Under the pieces are notes generated by a model, which was not told where the DNA came from, did no database searches, and saw only the letters and a list, made by a program, of their open reading frames with translations. Both the position numbers and the translations under genes were made by a program. DNA of 64,000 bases from Aquisphaera giovannonii (GTDB taxonomy: Bacteria; Planctomycetota; Planctomycetia; Isosphaerales; Isosphaeraceae): positions 1,736,001 through 1,800,000 of the forward strand of contig NZ_CP042997.1 of the NCBI RefSeq assembly GCF_008087625.1. Reading direction: 5' to 3'. Positions 42,136 to 50,934 of the stretch are shown piece after piece (the stretch's first letter is position 1; each line of letters begins with the position of its first letter).

Positions 42136-43635
42136 TCACGGGAGATCGATCTTCACCGGCGTCTTCCGGCCGGTCTTGACGTCCAGGACGTTGAGCACGA
42201 ACGAGTTGCCGGCCGTCCTGAGGGCCTCCTCGAAGAGGTCCGGGGCGAAGACGACCTTGTCATTGATCCCGACGATCGAATCGCCGGGCTCGATGCCCGC
42301 CTTCGCCGCGGGGCTCCCGGGGGTGACCTGGGCGACCTTCACGACCGGGAGCAGGTCCGCCGTGCCGGCCTCGACGACGATCCCGAGCGATCGCACGCTG
42401 GCCCCGCCCCCGGGGGCGGGCCGGGACGCGGGCCCCGGGATCGGATTGACCGGCCCGCCGGGGACGGGGGGGGTGCGGGGGCCGCTCGCGACGTCGCCGT
42501 CCATGTGCACCTGCACCGGGACCTCGCGGCGAGTCCGGGTGTCCAGGACCTTGAGGTTCAGGACGGGACCGCTCTTCTGGACGGCCGCCTCCAGGTCCCC
42601 GACGTCCGACGTCTTGCGATCGTCGGCGGCGGTGATGACGTCGCCGGGCTCGATGCCCGCCTTCGCCGCGGGGCTCCCGTCCTCGACGGCCGTCACGCGC
42701 AGCGCGGTGGCGAAGATGCCCGCGCGGACCTTCTCCGCCTTCACGCCGAGCGAGCGCCTGGCCGCCGGCGCCGGCTCGGGGGCGGGCTCGGGCTTGCGCG
42801 AGCGGTCCTGGGCCAGGATCTCGCCCACGTCCACCTTCACGGGCACGGTCTGCCCATTCCGCACGTTGAGCGCGGTGAAGGTCGCGGTCGGGCCGCCCTT
42901 CGCGAGGGAGCTCCCCAGGTGGTCCAGGTCGGTGATGAAGTCGCCGTTGACTCCGACGATCGCGTCGCCCTTCTCGAAGCCCGCGTTGGCCGCCGGGCTG
43001 TTGGGCACGACGTCGAGGATCTTCAGCACGAGTCGGCCGCTCACCTTGACCTGCTCCGCCCGGATGCCCAGGCGCTGGAGGATGCCGCCGCTCGGCTCCT
43101 CCGCGTCCGGGGTCGGGGCCGAGGGGGCGGGGGAGGACGGCGACGACGGGGCAGGGGCGGGGGCGGGGTTGGCGGCCGGGGGCTCGGGGTCGTTCTGCCC
43201 GCGGCCCGACGGGGGCCCGCCGACCTGGTCGAACCAGTCCGGGAAGGCACCGACCCACCCGCTCTCCGACCGCGGATAGAGGTAGGCGCGGATGGTGCTC
43301 CGCTCCTCCGGGATGGCGTTGTAGCCGCCCCCGGCGTTGCCGATCGCCTGGAAAAGGTGCACGTACACCTGGTCGCCGGGCGCGGGGGCCAGCACCCGGC
43401 GCCGATCGGCCGGGGCGCGGCCGTACTCCGCCCGGTTGACCTCGAGGAGGACGATGTAGTCCACCCGGGATTGGCGGGGGCTCCGGAAGACCTCGCGGAC
43501 GACGCCATCCACGACGATCGACGCCCCCTCCTTGGCCTGCGGCTGTTGCGCGGGGGCCGTAGCCGACGCCGCCAGCGACGCCGCGAGGGCCGCGCCCATG
43601 GCCATCCTCGCCACGGGACCTGTCGCTACTCTCAT
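42136..43635 (-). CDS. secreted protein with three PDZ domains
   Basis: A 499-residue product from ATG 43635, with a signal peptide (VARMAMGAALAASLAASATA). An N-terminal beta-rich part spans about 30-135; a Pro/Ser linker follows. Three PDZ domains lie at about 185-275, 295-375 and 415-495, each with the V-x-x-x-SPAAxAGxExGD pattern (VVPNSPAANAGFEKGDAIVG; VEDGSPAAKAGIEPGDVI; VTPGSPAAKAGIEPGDSIVG). No protease domain is attached, so it is not DegP-like; it probably binds C-terminal peptides in the periplasm. Two PDZ copies share an identical 39-bp DNA stretch. Confidence 0.85.
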   Translation of the reverse strand: MRVATGPVARMAMGAALAASLAASATAPAQQPQAKEGASIVVDGVVREVFRSPRQSRVDYIVLLEVNRAEYGRAPADRRRVLAPAPGDQVYVHLFQAIGNAGGGYNAIPEERSTIRAYLYPRSESGWVGAFPDWFDQVGGPPSGRGQNDPEPPAANPAPAPAPSSPSSPAPSAPTPDAEEPSGGILQRLGIRAEQVKVSGRLVLKILDVVPNSPAANAGFEKGDAIVGVNGDFITDLDHLGSSLAKGGPTATFTALNVRNGQTVPVKVDVGEILAQDRSRKPEPAPEPAPAARRSLGVKAEKVRAGIFATALRVTAVEDGSPAAKAGIEPGDVITAADDRKTSDVGDLEAAVQKSGPVLNLKVLDTRTRREVPVQVHMDGDVASGPRTPPVPGGPVNPIPGPASRPAPGGGASVRSLGIVVEAGTADLLPVVKVAQVTPGSPAAKAGIEPGDSIVGINDKVVFAPDLFEEALRTAGNSFVLNVLDVKTGRKTPVKIDLP

Positions 43636-43764
43636 GCCTTCTGCCTCCAAACAGGGATGATCGATACCAAGCGGCACGGCGACGCCGGACGGACGATGGC
43701 CCGCGATGGTATGCCCGGCCGCATCAACCTTCGACCCTGCGATGGGAATCACCGTGGTCCCGCA

Positions 43765-45513
43765 TCAGAACTCCATCCGCTTGAATGCCCGGATGCCGAT
43801 CCGCAGCGGCAGGACGGTGCCGATCAGCCCGACGACGAGGCTGCCCGTGATCGCGACCGTGAGCCACCTCCGCAGCCCGGCGTGCGAGAGGACGAACGAC
43901 GCGGTGTCCGCCCTCTCCTGCCCGGCGTAGTAGAGGTGGCAGGGCAGGGCCAGGGCCGTGACGATCGCGAAGATGAAGACCAGGCTCACCAGCAGGTTGA
44001 GGGTGCCGCCGAAGCCGGCCGCGATCTTCGAGGGGTCGGTCTCGCGGAGGTTCGGCAGCCGGGCCCCGAGCCCCACGCTGATCCCCGAGAGCCCGAGGCA
44101 CAGGACCGCGATCATCCCCACGTGCAGCGCGATCATCCAGGGGGAGATGCGGAGCATCAGGTCGCTGAGCACGATGAGCGCCTCGGTCGCGGGCAGGGAG
44201 ATCCCCGCCGAGAAGACGAACTTGCCCCAGAGGATCTCCTCGCGGCGGAGCGGCAGGAGGCCGAGGACCCAGAAATTCCGGCCCTCCAGGGAGAGCAGGG
44301 GGAAGATGAAGCGGCTGGTGAACGTCGAGAGGATGAGCGCCGTGACCGAGAGGTTGAGGAAGCTCACCAGGTTCCGCCAGTAGGGCGACTGCACCGCGTA
44401 GCCGAGCCGCGGGATGTTCAGGAAGTAGAAAGCCAGCAGCCCGAAGAAGATCAGGAACTGCGACCACTGGGCCGGGTCGCGGAGGAACGTCCGCAGGTCC
44501 TTGAGGATCAGCAGGCGGATCGGCCGGGGCAGGAAGAAGAAGGCCCGGTGGAGGGCCCCGTCCAGGTGGCCGAGGCCCCGCCGTCGCCGCGACGACCGTC
44601 CCCCCTGGACGCGGCTGTAGCCGCGCCGGTAGAGGTCCCGGGCGAGGACGGCCGCCACCAGGTAGCTGAGCCCCGCGTTCGCGGAGAGGTACATCAGCTC
44701 GTAGCCGGCCTGGCGGAAATCCCCCCGCGCCGCGGCGAGCAGCCCGGCCGACATCCAGCGGCTCGGCAGGAGCGGGTTCTGGCAGAACGCCAGGCGATTC
44801 AGCACGCCCCCCAGCCAGTCCGCCGTGAGCGGGTCGTGCGGGGTCTGCCAGAGGCGGAAGCCCATCCGGCCGCCCACGACCAGGATCGCCGCGACGGCCG
44901 TCACGAGGACCGCCCGCTGGCGGTGCGGGAAGACGTTCGCCACGACGATCGCCGCGACGGCACCGAGGCTCCCGGGGATCATCACGAAGCAGAGCAGGAA
45001 CGGGATGAACACCAGGTAGAACGAGGCCGGCGCCTTCACCGTCAGGCCGTAGGCCACCAGCAGCGGGCTGCCCAGCAGGAAGAAGGCCCAGCTCGAGAAG
45101 GCGATCGCCTCCGCGAACTTGTAGGCGAAGACGCGGTCGGCCGGGGCCGGCGTCGTCAGCAGGTAGGCGGCCTCCCGCGAGTGGAAGAGCGTCGTGTACA
45201 CGATGATCCCGTTGGAGAACAGGAGCATCACCAGCAGCGAGAGGAAGAAGAGGCTGAACAGGTACTCGATGATCGTGTTCACCAGGTCCACGTACATCCC
45301 GATGAACTCGAACCCGCCCAGGAACAGGCCGAAGAGCCCGGCCCAGAAGATGGCCGAGCAGATGAGGATCATGGAGATCCGCAGCCGGGAGCCGTGGGCG
45401 AGCCCCCTCAGGATGTTGCGGACCTGCCACCAGCGGAGGTGCCGCAGGGCCGACTCCGGCCCCCCGGCGGGGGCCTCGGGCAGGCTCAGGGGCTCGCGGA
45501 TCGCCAGGCTCAT
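43765..45513 (-). CDS. ABC transporter permease, fused two-half type
   Basis: A 582-residue product with about 12-13 membrane helices in two halves, joined near residue 305 by a basic Arg-rich loop (RSSRRRRGLGH). First half: RNILRGLAHGSRLRISMILI ... LFFLSLLVMLLFSNGIIVYT. Second: LLILKDLRTFLRDPAQWSQF, a stretch typical of ABC-2-type permeases. It is translated 1 nt after the stop of the ATP-binding subunit (45515-46282). Substrate unknown; the operon contains no binding protein, so an exporter is more likely. Confidence 0.85.
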   Translation of the reverse strand: MSLAIREPLSLPEAPAGGPESALRHLRWWQVRNILRGLAHGSRLRISMILICSAIFWAGLFGLFLGGFEFIGMYVDLVNTIIEYLFSLFFLSLLVMLLFSNGIIVYTTLFHSREAAYLLTTPAPADRVFAYKFAEAIAFSSWAFFLLGSPLLVAYGLTVKAPASFYLVFIPFLLCFVMIPGSLGAVAAIVVANVFPHRQRAVLVTAVAAILVVGGRMGFRLWQTPHDPLTADWLGGVLNRLAFCQNPLLPSRWMSAGLLAAARGDFRQAGYELMYLSANAGLSYLVAAVLARDLYRRGYSRVQGGRSSRRRRGLGHLDGALHRAFFFLPRPIRLLILKDLRTFLRDPAQWSQFLIFFGLLAFYFLNIPRLGYAVQSPYWRNLVSFLNLSVTALILSTFTSRFIFPLLSLEGRNFWVLGLLPLRREEILWGKFVFSAGISLPATEALIVLSDLMLRISPWMIALHVGMIAVLCLGLSGISVGLGARLPNLRETDPSKIAAGFGGTLNLLVSLVFIFAIVTALALPCHLYYAGQERADTASFVLSHAGLRRWLTVAITGSLVVGLIGTVLPLRIGIRAFKRMEF

Positions 45514-45514
45514 C

Positions 45515-46282
45515 TCAGGCCCCCCCGACGCCCGCGGCGGGCTCGCCCTGCGCCGCCCCCGCGAGGATGTCGTTGCCGGTCAGTTTCAGGAACAGGTCCT
45601 CGAGCGACCCGTCGTGCTGGGCGCGCTCCCGGAGCTGGGCGAGCGTCCCGACCGTCAGCATGCGGCCGCGGTCCACGATCCCGATCGTGTCGGCCAGCTC
45701 CTCGGCGATCGCCAGCAGGTGGATCGACATCAGCACCGCGGCGCCGCCGCGGGCCTGCGAGACGAACATATTCTTGACGATCCGGGCGCTCCGCGGGTCG
45801 AGCCCGACCAGGGGCTCGTCCACCACCAGCACCTGCGGCGAATGCACCAGCGCCGAGGCGAACACCACCCGCTGCTTCATCCCCTGCGAGTAGTTCTCGC
45901 AGAGGTCGTCGATGAAGTCCCGCATCTCGAAGGTGTCGATCAGCTCGTCGATCCGCCGGCCGGCCAGGGACCGGGCGATGCCGTACATCTCCACCACGAA
46001 GCGGAGGAATTCCCGGCCGGTCAGCTTGTCGTACAGGTACGGCTGGTCGGGGACGTACCCGAGGAGCCTGCGGGCCTCCGGCGACGAGGCGGGGTGCCCG
46101 CCGACCAGGACGGTCCCGGAGTTCGGCTTGAGCAGGCCGCAGATCATCTTGATCGTCGTGGTCTTGCCCGCCCCGTTCGGGCCCAGGAACGCGTACAGCT
46201 CGCCGGCGCGGACCGTCATGTCGAGCCCGTCCACCGCCCGCTTGGATCCGAACAGCTTGGTGACTCCGGCCAGCTCGATCAT
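45515..46282 (-). CDS. ABC transporter ATP-binding protein
   Basis: A 255-residue ATPase with Walker A GPNGAGKTTTIKMI, Q-loop DQPYLY, signature YSQGMKQRV (a common variant of LSGGQ), Walker B VLVVDEPLVGLDP and the His switch (SIHLLAIAEE). It is of the ABC-2 exporter type (like CcmA/YxlF). Its start overlaps the stop of the upstream membrane-anchored gene (ATGA) and its stop is 1 nt before the permease start, so the three genes form one tight operon. Confidence 0.94.
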   Translation of the reverse strand: MIELAGVTKLFGSKRAVDGLDMTVRAGELYAFLGPNGAGKTTTIKMICGLLKPNSGTVLVGGHPASSPEARRLLGYVPDQPYLYDKLTGREFLRFVVEMYGIARSLAGRRIDELIDTFEMRDFIDDLCENYSQGMKQRVVFASALVHSPQVLVVDEPLVGLDPRSARIVKNMFVSQARGGAAVLMSIHLLAIAEELADTIGIVDRGRMLTVGTLAQLRERAQHDGSLEDLFLKLTGNDILAGAAQGEPAAGVGGA

Positions 46283-47136
46283 CGGGCGCCCTCCTGGGAT
46301 TGACCTTCAGCCGCCGCCTCGGGCACCCGCTCGAGGACCAGGTGCACGAGGGGGAAGGGGACCTCCTGCCGGAGGATCAGCCCGTCGGTCCGCACCCAGG
46401 TCCGCGCGGTCATCGCGTTGGCCCGCTGCTCGACCTCGAAGGCGCTCACCGGCCCGCCGCCCCAGTGGATGAGCGTCCGCCGGAGCACCTCGACCCTGAG
46501 CTTCTCGGTCTGCCCGGTGAACGGGTTGAGGGACAGCGAGTCCCACCTCTGCCCGACGTGCAGGCCCGGGAGCCGGTCGAGCGGGCCGAGCGCATCCTGC
46601 ACCACGCTCCGCGGCTCGTAGTGGAAGTGGAACGTGTCGTTGAGGATGGGCAGGGGCCCCTTGCCGACGACCTCCATGTCCGTCCCCTTCAGCCGGCCGG
46701 CCAGCGTGAACAGGTCCTCCTTCAGGTCCCTCGGGTAGACCTTGATGTCGAAGGACTTGAGGTTCCCCGACGGGTCCACCCGGTAGACGCTCTCGATGCG
46801 GACGCGGACGCTCGCCCGCCCGCCGAAGGGCGTCGCCCGCAGGATGTTCCCGGCGTCGAGCTCGACGCGGCTCTCCAGCTCGAACCACCCGTCCTGGAGG
46901 CGCCTCGACGACGTCACGGCCTTGCCCACCGGGCGGGACTGCCCCGGCGCCTTGGGGTCGTCCACCGCCCCGATCTTCCAGGTGACCGGCCGGTCGTCCC
47001 CCCCGGCCGCCGCGATCGCCCTCAGGTCGGGGGCGTAGCCCAGGCTCAGCTCCGGCAGGATCTCCCAGGTCAGCAGGCAGAAGGCCGCGATGCACCAGTA
47101 GACCAGCAGGAGCAGCGAGAGGAACCGCGAGGGCAT
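46279..47136 (-). CDS. membrane-anchored protein of the ABC operon
   Basis: A 285-residue product, unassigned. ATG 47136 has GGGAGG at good spacing. A single N-terminal helix (FLSLLLLVYWCIAAFCLLTW) anchors a beta-rich domain (RVRIESVYRVDPSGNLKSFD ... TFHFHYEPRSVVQDALGPLD ... LRVEVLRRTLIHWGGGPVSA). No lipobox or binding-protein fold is seen. It is the first gene of the operon with the ATPase and permease, and may be an accessory of the exporter. Confidence 0.72.
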   Translation of the reverse strand: MPSRFLSLLLLVYWCIAAFCLLTWEILPELSLGYAPDLRAIAAAGGDDRPVTWKIGAVDDPKAPGQSRPVGKAVTSSRRLQDGWFELESRVELDAGNILRATPFGGRASVRVRIESVYRVDPSGNLKSFDIKVYPRDLKEDLFTLAGRLKGTDMEVVGKGPLPILNDTFHFHYEPRSVVQDALGPLDRLPGLHVGQRWDSLSLNPFTGQTEKLRVEVLRRTLIHWGGGPVSAFEVEQRANAMTARTWVRTDGLILRQEVPFPLVHLVLERVPEAAAEGQSQEGAR

Positions 47137-47331
47137 GGGCAGCCTCCCAGGACGACGACTTGCACAGGGATATGGTAGGGGACCGCGGCCCGGCGTGGCA
47201 ATGGCACGCATCGCGGCCGGGCCGCCCGGCCGGCCGTGGCCCCCGGAACCGATCTGTACGGGGGCCGAAACGATCCGCTACGCTGGGCGAGGCGGCGTGG
47301 AGCGATGAGGCCCGGCCCGGGGGGAACGATC

Positions 47332-49173
47332 ATGTGCGGGATCGTCGGATACACGGGGCTGCACCAGGCCAGCCCCATCCTGGTGTCGGGGCTGCGACGC
47401 CTGGAATACCGCGGGTACGACAGCGCCGGGGTGGCGGCCGTGGAGGACGATCGGCTCGAGGTCCGAAAGCGGGCCGGGAGGGTGCGGGCGCTCGAGGAAT
47501 TGCTCGACGAGATGCCCCTCCACGCCCGCTGCGGGATCAGCCACACGCGATGGGCCACGCACGGCCCGGCGAGCGACCGCAACGCCCACCCGCACCTGGG
47601 CGGCCGCGGCGGGCGGATGACGGTCGCCCTCGTGCACAACGGCGTGATCGAGAATCACGTCGCCCTGCGTCGCGAGCTGGAGGCCGAGGGCTTCCTGTTC
47701 CAGAGCCAGACGGACACCGAGGTGATCGCCCACCTCGTGGCCCGCGAGCTGGAGAAGGCCGACGACCCCTTCCTGGCCGTCCGCCGCGCCCTGCCGCGCC
47801 TGGAAGGGACCTACGGGCTGGGCGTCGTCTGCGCGGGGCACCCGGGGGTCGTCGTCGGCGCCCGCTTCGGCAGCCCCCTGGTGGTCGGCGTAGGGGACAG
47901 CGAGCACCTGCTGGCGAGCGACGCCGTGGCGATCGCGCCGCACACCGCCCGGGTCGCGTACCTCCAGGACGGCGAGGTCGTCCGCCTGACGCCCCAGGAC
48001 TTCCAGATCCAGCACCTGGAGAAGGGGCCCATCACGCCCCGGATCGACCGCATCGACTGGAAGCCCGACGCCGTCGAGCTCGGCGGGCACGCCCACTACA
48101 TGCTGAAGGAGATCCGCGAGCAGCCCGAGACGGTCACCGACGCCTGCCGGGGGCGGCTCATCCGCGCGGAGGGCACGGCGCACTTCGGCGGCCTGAACCT
48201 GTCCCCCCGGCAGCTCCGCCGGGTGCGCCGGGTCGTCTTCGCGGCCTGCGGCACGAGCTGGCACGCCGCGATGGTGGGCGAGTACCTCATCGAGCGGCTC
48301 GCCGACCTGCCGGTGGAGGTCGAGTACGCCAGCGAGTTCCGCTACCGCAACGCCCCGCTCGACGACCGCACCCTCGTCTTCGTGCTCAGCCAGTCGGGCG
48401 AGACCGCGGACACCCTGGGGGCCCTCCGCGAGGCCCGCCGCCGCGGGCACCCCACGCTCGCCATCGTGAACACCGTCGGCAGCACGATCGCCCGCGAGGC
48501 CGACGGCGGCATCTACCTCCACGCCGGCCCCGAGGTCGGCGTGGCCAGCACCAAGGCCTTCTCCGCGCAGGTCGTCGTCCTGGCGATGCTGGCGCTCCAC
48601 CTCGGGAGGCTGCGGCACCTCTCGTTCCCCGACGGCATGGCGGTCCTCGAGGCCATCGAGTCCGTCCCCGCGCTGATGGGCGAGGTCCTCAAGACCGAGG
48701 CGAAGATCGACGAGGCCGCCGCGCTCATGACGCAGGCGAGGAACGCCCTGTACCTCGGCCGCGACATCCATTTCCCGGTCGCCCTCGAGGGGGCGTTGAA
48801 GCTGAAGGAGATCAGCTACCTCCACGCGGAGGGCTATCCGACGGCCGAGATGAAGCACGGCCCCATCGCCCTGGTGGACCGCGAGACGCCCTGCGTGTTC
48901 GTGGCGCCGAAGGGCTCGCTGCACGCCAAGACGCTGAGCAACGTGGAGGAGGTCAAGGCGCGGCACGGCACGATCATCGGCGTCGGGACGGAGGGCGACG
49001 AGGGGCTGGCGTCGCTCTCGGACATCTTCCTGCCGATCCCCGAGGCCCCGGAGGTCATCCAGCCCCTGCTGGCCGTCGTCCCCTTGCAGCTCCTGGCCTA
49101 CCACGTCGCCCGCCGCCGCGGCTGCGACATCGACAAGCCGAGGAACCTGGCCAAGAGCGTGACCGTGGAATAG
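47332..49173 (+). CDS. glmS: glutamine-fructose-6-phosphate aminotransferase
   Basis: Makes glucosamine-6-phosphate from fructose-6-phosphate and glutamine, the entry to UDP-GlcNAc and hence peptidoglycan and lipid glycans. The 613-residue protein has the N-terminal glutaminase domain with nucleophile Cys2 (MCGIVGYTG), YRGYDSAGVA and ISHTRWATHGP; then two SIS sugar-isomerase domains with VFAACGTSWHAAMVGEY, VLSQSGETADTLGALREA and ASTKAFSAQV; and the fixed C-terminus DKPRNLAKSVTVE. ATG 47332 is fixed by the required Met-Cys; the upstream open frame is not used. No glmS ribozyme is visible. Confidence 0.97.
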   Translation: MCGIVGYTGLHQASPILVSGLRRLEYRGYDSAGVAAVEDDRLEVRKRAGRVRALEELLDEMPLHARCGISHTRWATHGPASDRNAHPHLGGRGGRMTVALVHNGVIENHVALRRELEAEGFLFQSQTDTEVIAHLVARELEKADDPFLAVRRALPRLEGTYGLGVVCAGHPGVVVGARFGSPLVVGVGDSEHLLASDAVAIAPHTARVAYLQDGEVVRLTPQDFQIQHLEKGPITPRIDRIDWKPDAVELGGHAHYMLKEIREQPETVTDACRGRLIRAEGTAHFGGLNLSPRQLRRVRRVVFAACGTSWHAAMVGEYLIERLADLPVEVEYASEFRYRNAPLDDRTLVFVLSQSGETADTLGALREARRRGHPTLAIVNTVGSTIAREADGGIYLHAGPEVGVASTKAFSAQVVVLAMLALHLGRLRHLSFPDGMAVLEAIESVPALMGEVLKTEAKIDEAAALMTQARNALYLGRDIHFPVALEGALKLKEISYLHAEGYPTAEMKHGPIALVDRETPCVFVAPKGSLHAKTLSNVEEVKARHGTIIGVGTEGDEGLASLSDIFLPIPEAPEVIQPLLAVVPLQLLAYHVARRRGCDIDKPRNLAKSVTVE

Positions 49174-49201
49174 CGGCGGGGCAGGGCAGGGGATCATGCG
49201 A

Positions 49202-49215
49202 GTTTCACGTGAAAT
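49202..49215. other. parS-like site, glmS-distal pair, copy 1
   Basis: GTTTCACGTGAAAT matches GTTTCACGTGAAAC at 13 of 14 bases, with the exact 12-base core. It lies 28 nt after the glmS stop. Confidence 0.78.
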
Positions 49216-49239
49216 GACCCAAAGCAGGGGGTCGCTGGA

Positions 49240-49253
49240 GTTTCACGTGAAAT
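49240..49253. other. parS-like site, glmS-distal pair, copy 2
   Basis: A second identical GTTTCACGTGAAAT, 38 bp from the first. Both lie in the gap between convergent genes, just before a hairpin. Confidence 0.78.
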
Positions 49254-49258
49254 GAAGC

Positions 49259-49285
49259 GGGGCGGCCCGGTGACCCGGCCGCCCC
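49259..49285. terminator. bidirectional hairpin between convergent glmS and Spy-like gene
   Basis: GGGGCGGCC (49259-49267) pairs perfectly with GGCCGCCCC (49277-49285), with a 9-nt loop. TTCCTT follows on the plus strand and TTCATTT on the minus strand. It could serve both genes. Confidence 0.55.
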
Positions 49286-49332
49286 TTCCTTGGCTCGGAG
49301 ATGTTCGACGGGCCTGAACCCGTCCGATCGGC

Positions 49333-49986
49333 TCAGCGGCCGCCCCGGCCTTCCATCTTGATCTCGAACGGCTCGCCGGTCATCTCCTTCCAGGTGGACT
49401 TCTGGGCGTCGGTCAGCTTGGCCTCGACCTTGGCGAGGGTCTCCTTGCGGAACTCCCTCATCTTGGTCATCATCGCCTCGCGGTCGCCCTGGGCCTCCTG
49501 GAAGATCTCCCGCATCTTCTCGCGGGACTCCTCGCCGATCTGCTTGATCTCGTCCTTCTGGGCGTCGGTCAGCTCCAGCTTCTTCTGGACCTCCTCGTTC
49601 GTGAAGGCCATGTAGCCCTGGACCTGGTGCTGGATCTGGTGCAGGCGCTTGATCTGCTCCGGCTTGAGCACGTCCTTCATCGCGGCCTTGGCGTCGTCGT
49701 CGAGCTCCTTGGCCATCTCGCGCATCTTGGCGCCGCGCTCCGGGCCCTCCAGCCCCTCGGTGGCCTTCTCGATCTTCTCGCGGGTCTTGGCGGCGAGATC
49801 CTTGGCCTTCTCGGCCTGGTCCTCGGTGAGCTTCAGCTCCTCCTGGACGCTCTTGTTGGACAGCAGCATGCTGAGGCCGCCGCCGCCCATGCCCATGCCG
49901 CGGCCGCCCGGGGGCTGTGCCATCACCGGGACGGAGAGGAAGGCCGCCAGGCCGAATGCCACGAATGTCTTGCTCAACGTTGTCAT
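49333..49986 (-). CDS. Spy/CpxP-like secreted LTxxQ-repeat protein
   Basis: A 217-residue product with signal peptide MTTLSKTFVAFGLAAFLS ... VMA, then a Gly/Met-rich patch and a highly helical charged domain. The LTxxQ pattern of Spy/CpxP occurs three times (LKLTEDQAEK, LELTDAQKDE, KLTDAQKSTW). Spy-type proteins are ATP-independent periplasmic chaperones; CpxP is a stress regulator. This planctomycete version is longer and ends in GGR repeats. Function inferred from motif only. Confidence 0.8.
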   Translation of the reverse strand: MTTLSKTFVAFGLAAFLSVPVMAQPPGGRGMGMGGGGLSMLLSNKSVQEELKLTEDQAEKAKDLAAKTREKIEKATEGLEGPERGAKMREMAKELDDDAKAAMKDVLKPEQIKRLHQIQHQVQGYMAFTNEEVQKKLELTDAQKDEIKQIGEESREKMREIFQEAQGDREAMMTKMREFRKETLAKVEAKLTDAQKSTWKEMTGEPFEIKMEGRGGR

Positions 49987-50174
49987 CGCGTCGATCCCCA
50001 GGAACGATCAGGCGCTCCGGCCCGCGCCGCGGGAGGCCCCGGCCGCACGAGCCGGGGCCGCCGTCCCGGCGGTCGGATACGGGGGGAGCCGTCAAGGGCC
50101 CTGTATCGAATCAAGCGACAGCCGGCGCCGGGGCGACCGGGGTTTTCCCGACGGCCCCGGAAGAAGCTGCCGCT

Positions 50175-50777
50175 TCATTCCGGCTTCTTGACCTCCTCCT
50201 CGATCAGCTTGAGGAAGTCGTCGTCCTCTTCCTTCTTCTTCGGCTTGGGCTTCGCCGGGGACTTGAAGTGCTCGGGCACGGCGTCGTCGAACTCGGCCTC
50301 GTCCGCGGAGACCCGCTCGATCAGGGTCGGCGCCTTCTTGGGGCGGGGGGCCCGCGCCGCGCTCACGCCGTCGGTGTCGAGGCCGGCCAGCTCCATCAGG
50401 GAGTGCCGCTTGCGGTCCTCCTGCACGTCCTGGTCGAGCACCTTGTGCGTGGCGATGAAGGCCTCCGGGCCGCTGGGCACGTAGTCGATCGTGTACAGGT
50501 GATCGGCGATGCCGAGCTCATCCTCCGGCATCAGCGCGTGGGGGCTGCTGAGCCTCGCCCCGTTGACGCTCGTGCCGTTGGTGGAGCCCATGTCGCGGAC
50601 CGTCCACACCCCGTTGACGAGCAGGAGGGTGCAGTGTTTCCCCGAGACGTTCTCGAAGTCGAGGCGGATGTCGCATCCCGGCCTCCGCCCGACGAGCAGC
50701 TCGGGCTTCAGCAGGGGGATCGGATCCCCCCCGCCCACCGGCACCATGGTCCCCAGGACATCGGCTTGAGGCGGCAT
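50175..50777 (-). CDS. FHA-domain protein
   Basis: A 200-residue product. The FHA domain lies in the first ~100 residues: LLVGRRPGCDIRLDFENVSG (GR and S, phosphothreonine binding), KHCTLLLVNGVWTVRDMGST and NGTSVNG. The rest is a charged Lys/Glu-rich tail (KSPAKPKPKKKEEDDDFLKL). ATG 50777 has GAGGAG at good spacing; ATG 50804 upstream has none. FHA domains read threonine phosphorylation, so it may act downstream of Ser/Thr kinases such as the one at 25890, but no direct link is visible. Confidence 0.9.
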   Translation of the reverse strand: MPPQADVLGTMVPVGGGDPIPLLKPELLVGRRPGCDIRLDFENVSGKHCTLLLVNGVWTVRDMGSTNGTSVNGARLSSPHALMPEDELGIADHLYTIDYVPSGPEAFIATHKVLDQDVQEDRKRHSLMELAGLDTDGVSAARAPRPKKAPTLIERVSADEAEFDDAVPEHFKSPAKPKPKKKEEDDDFLKLIEEEVKKPE

Positions 50778-50934
50778 GCTCGGCTCCTCCGTCGCGGGCG
50801 GCATAGGGGCGATTGCGGCTCGGCACGGCTCGATCGGATGATCCTATCAGACCCCATCGCGGCCGCTCAAGGACCGAGGCGGATTGCGATCCAGCGGCGT
50901 GGAGACCACGCCGACCGGGGCCGTGTCCGCCGCG

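Noticed and set aside
42061-45777. A 1238-residue open frame on the plus strand
   Set aside because: It runs antisense to the PDZ, ABC permease and ATPase genes, which have clear protein families; it is a GC-bias shadow.
47175-47331. glmS ribozyme or leader upstream of glmS
   Set aside because: No conserved core of the glucosamine-6-phosphate ribozyme is seen and such ribozymes are mostly in Firmicutes.
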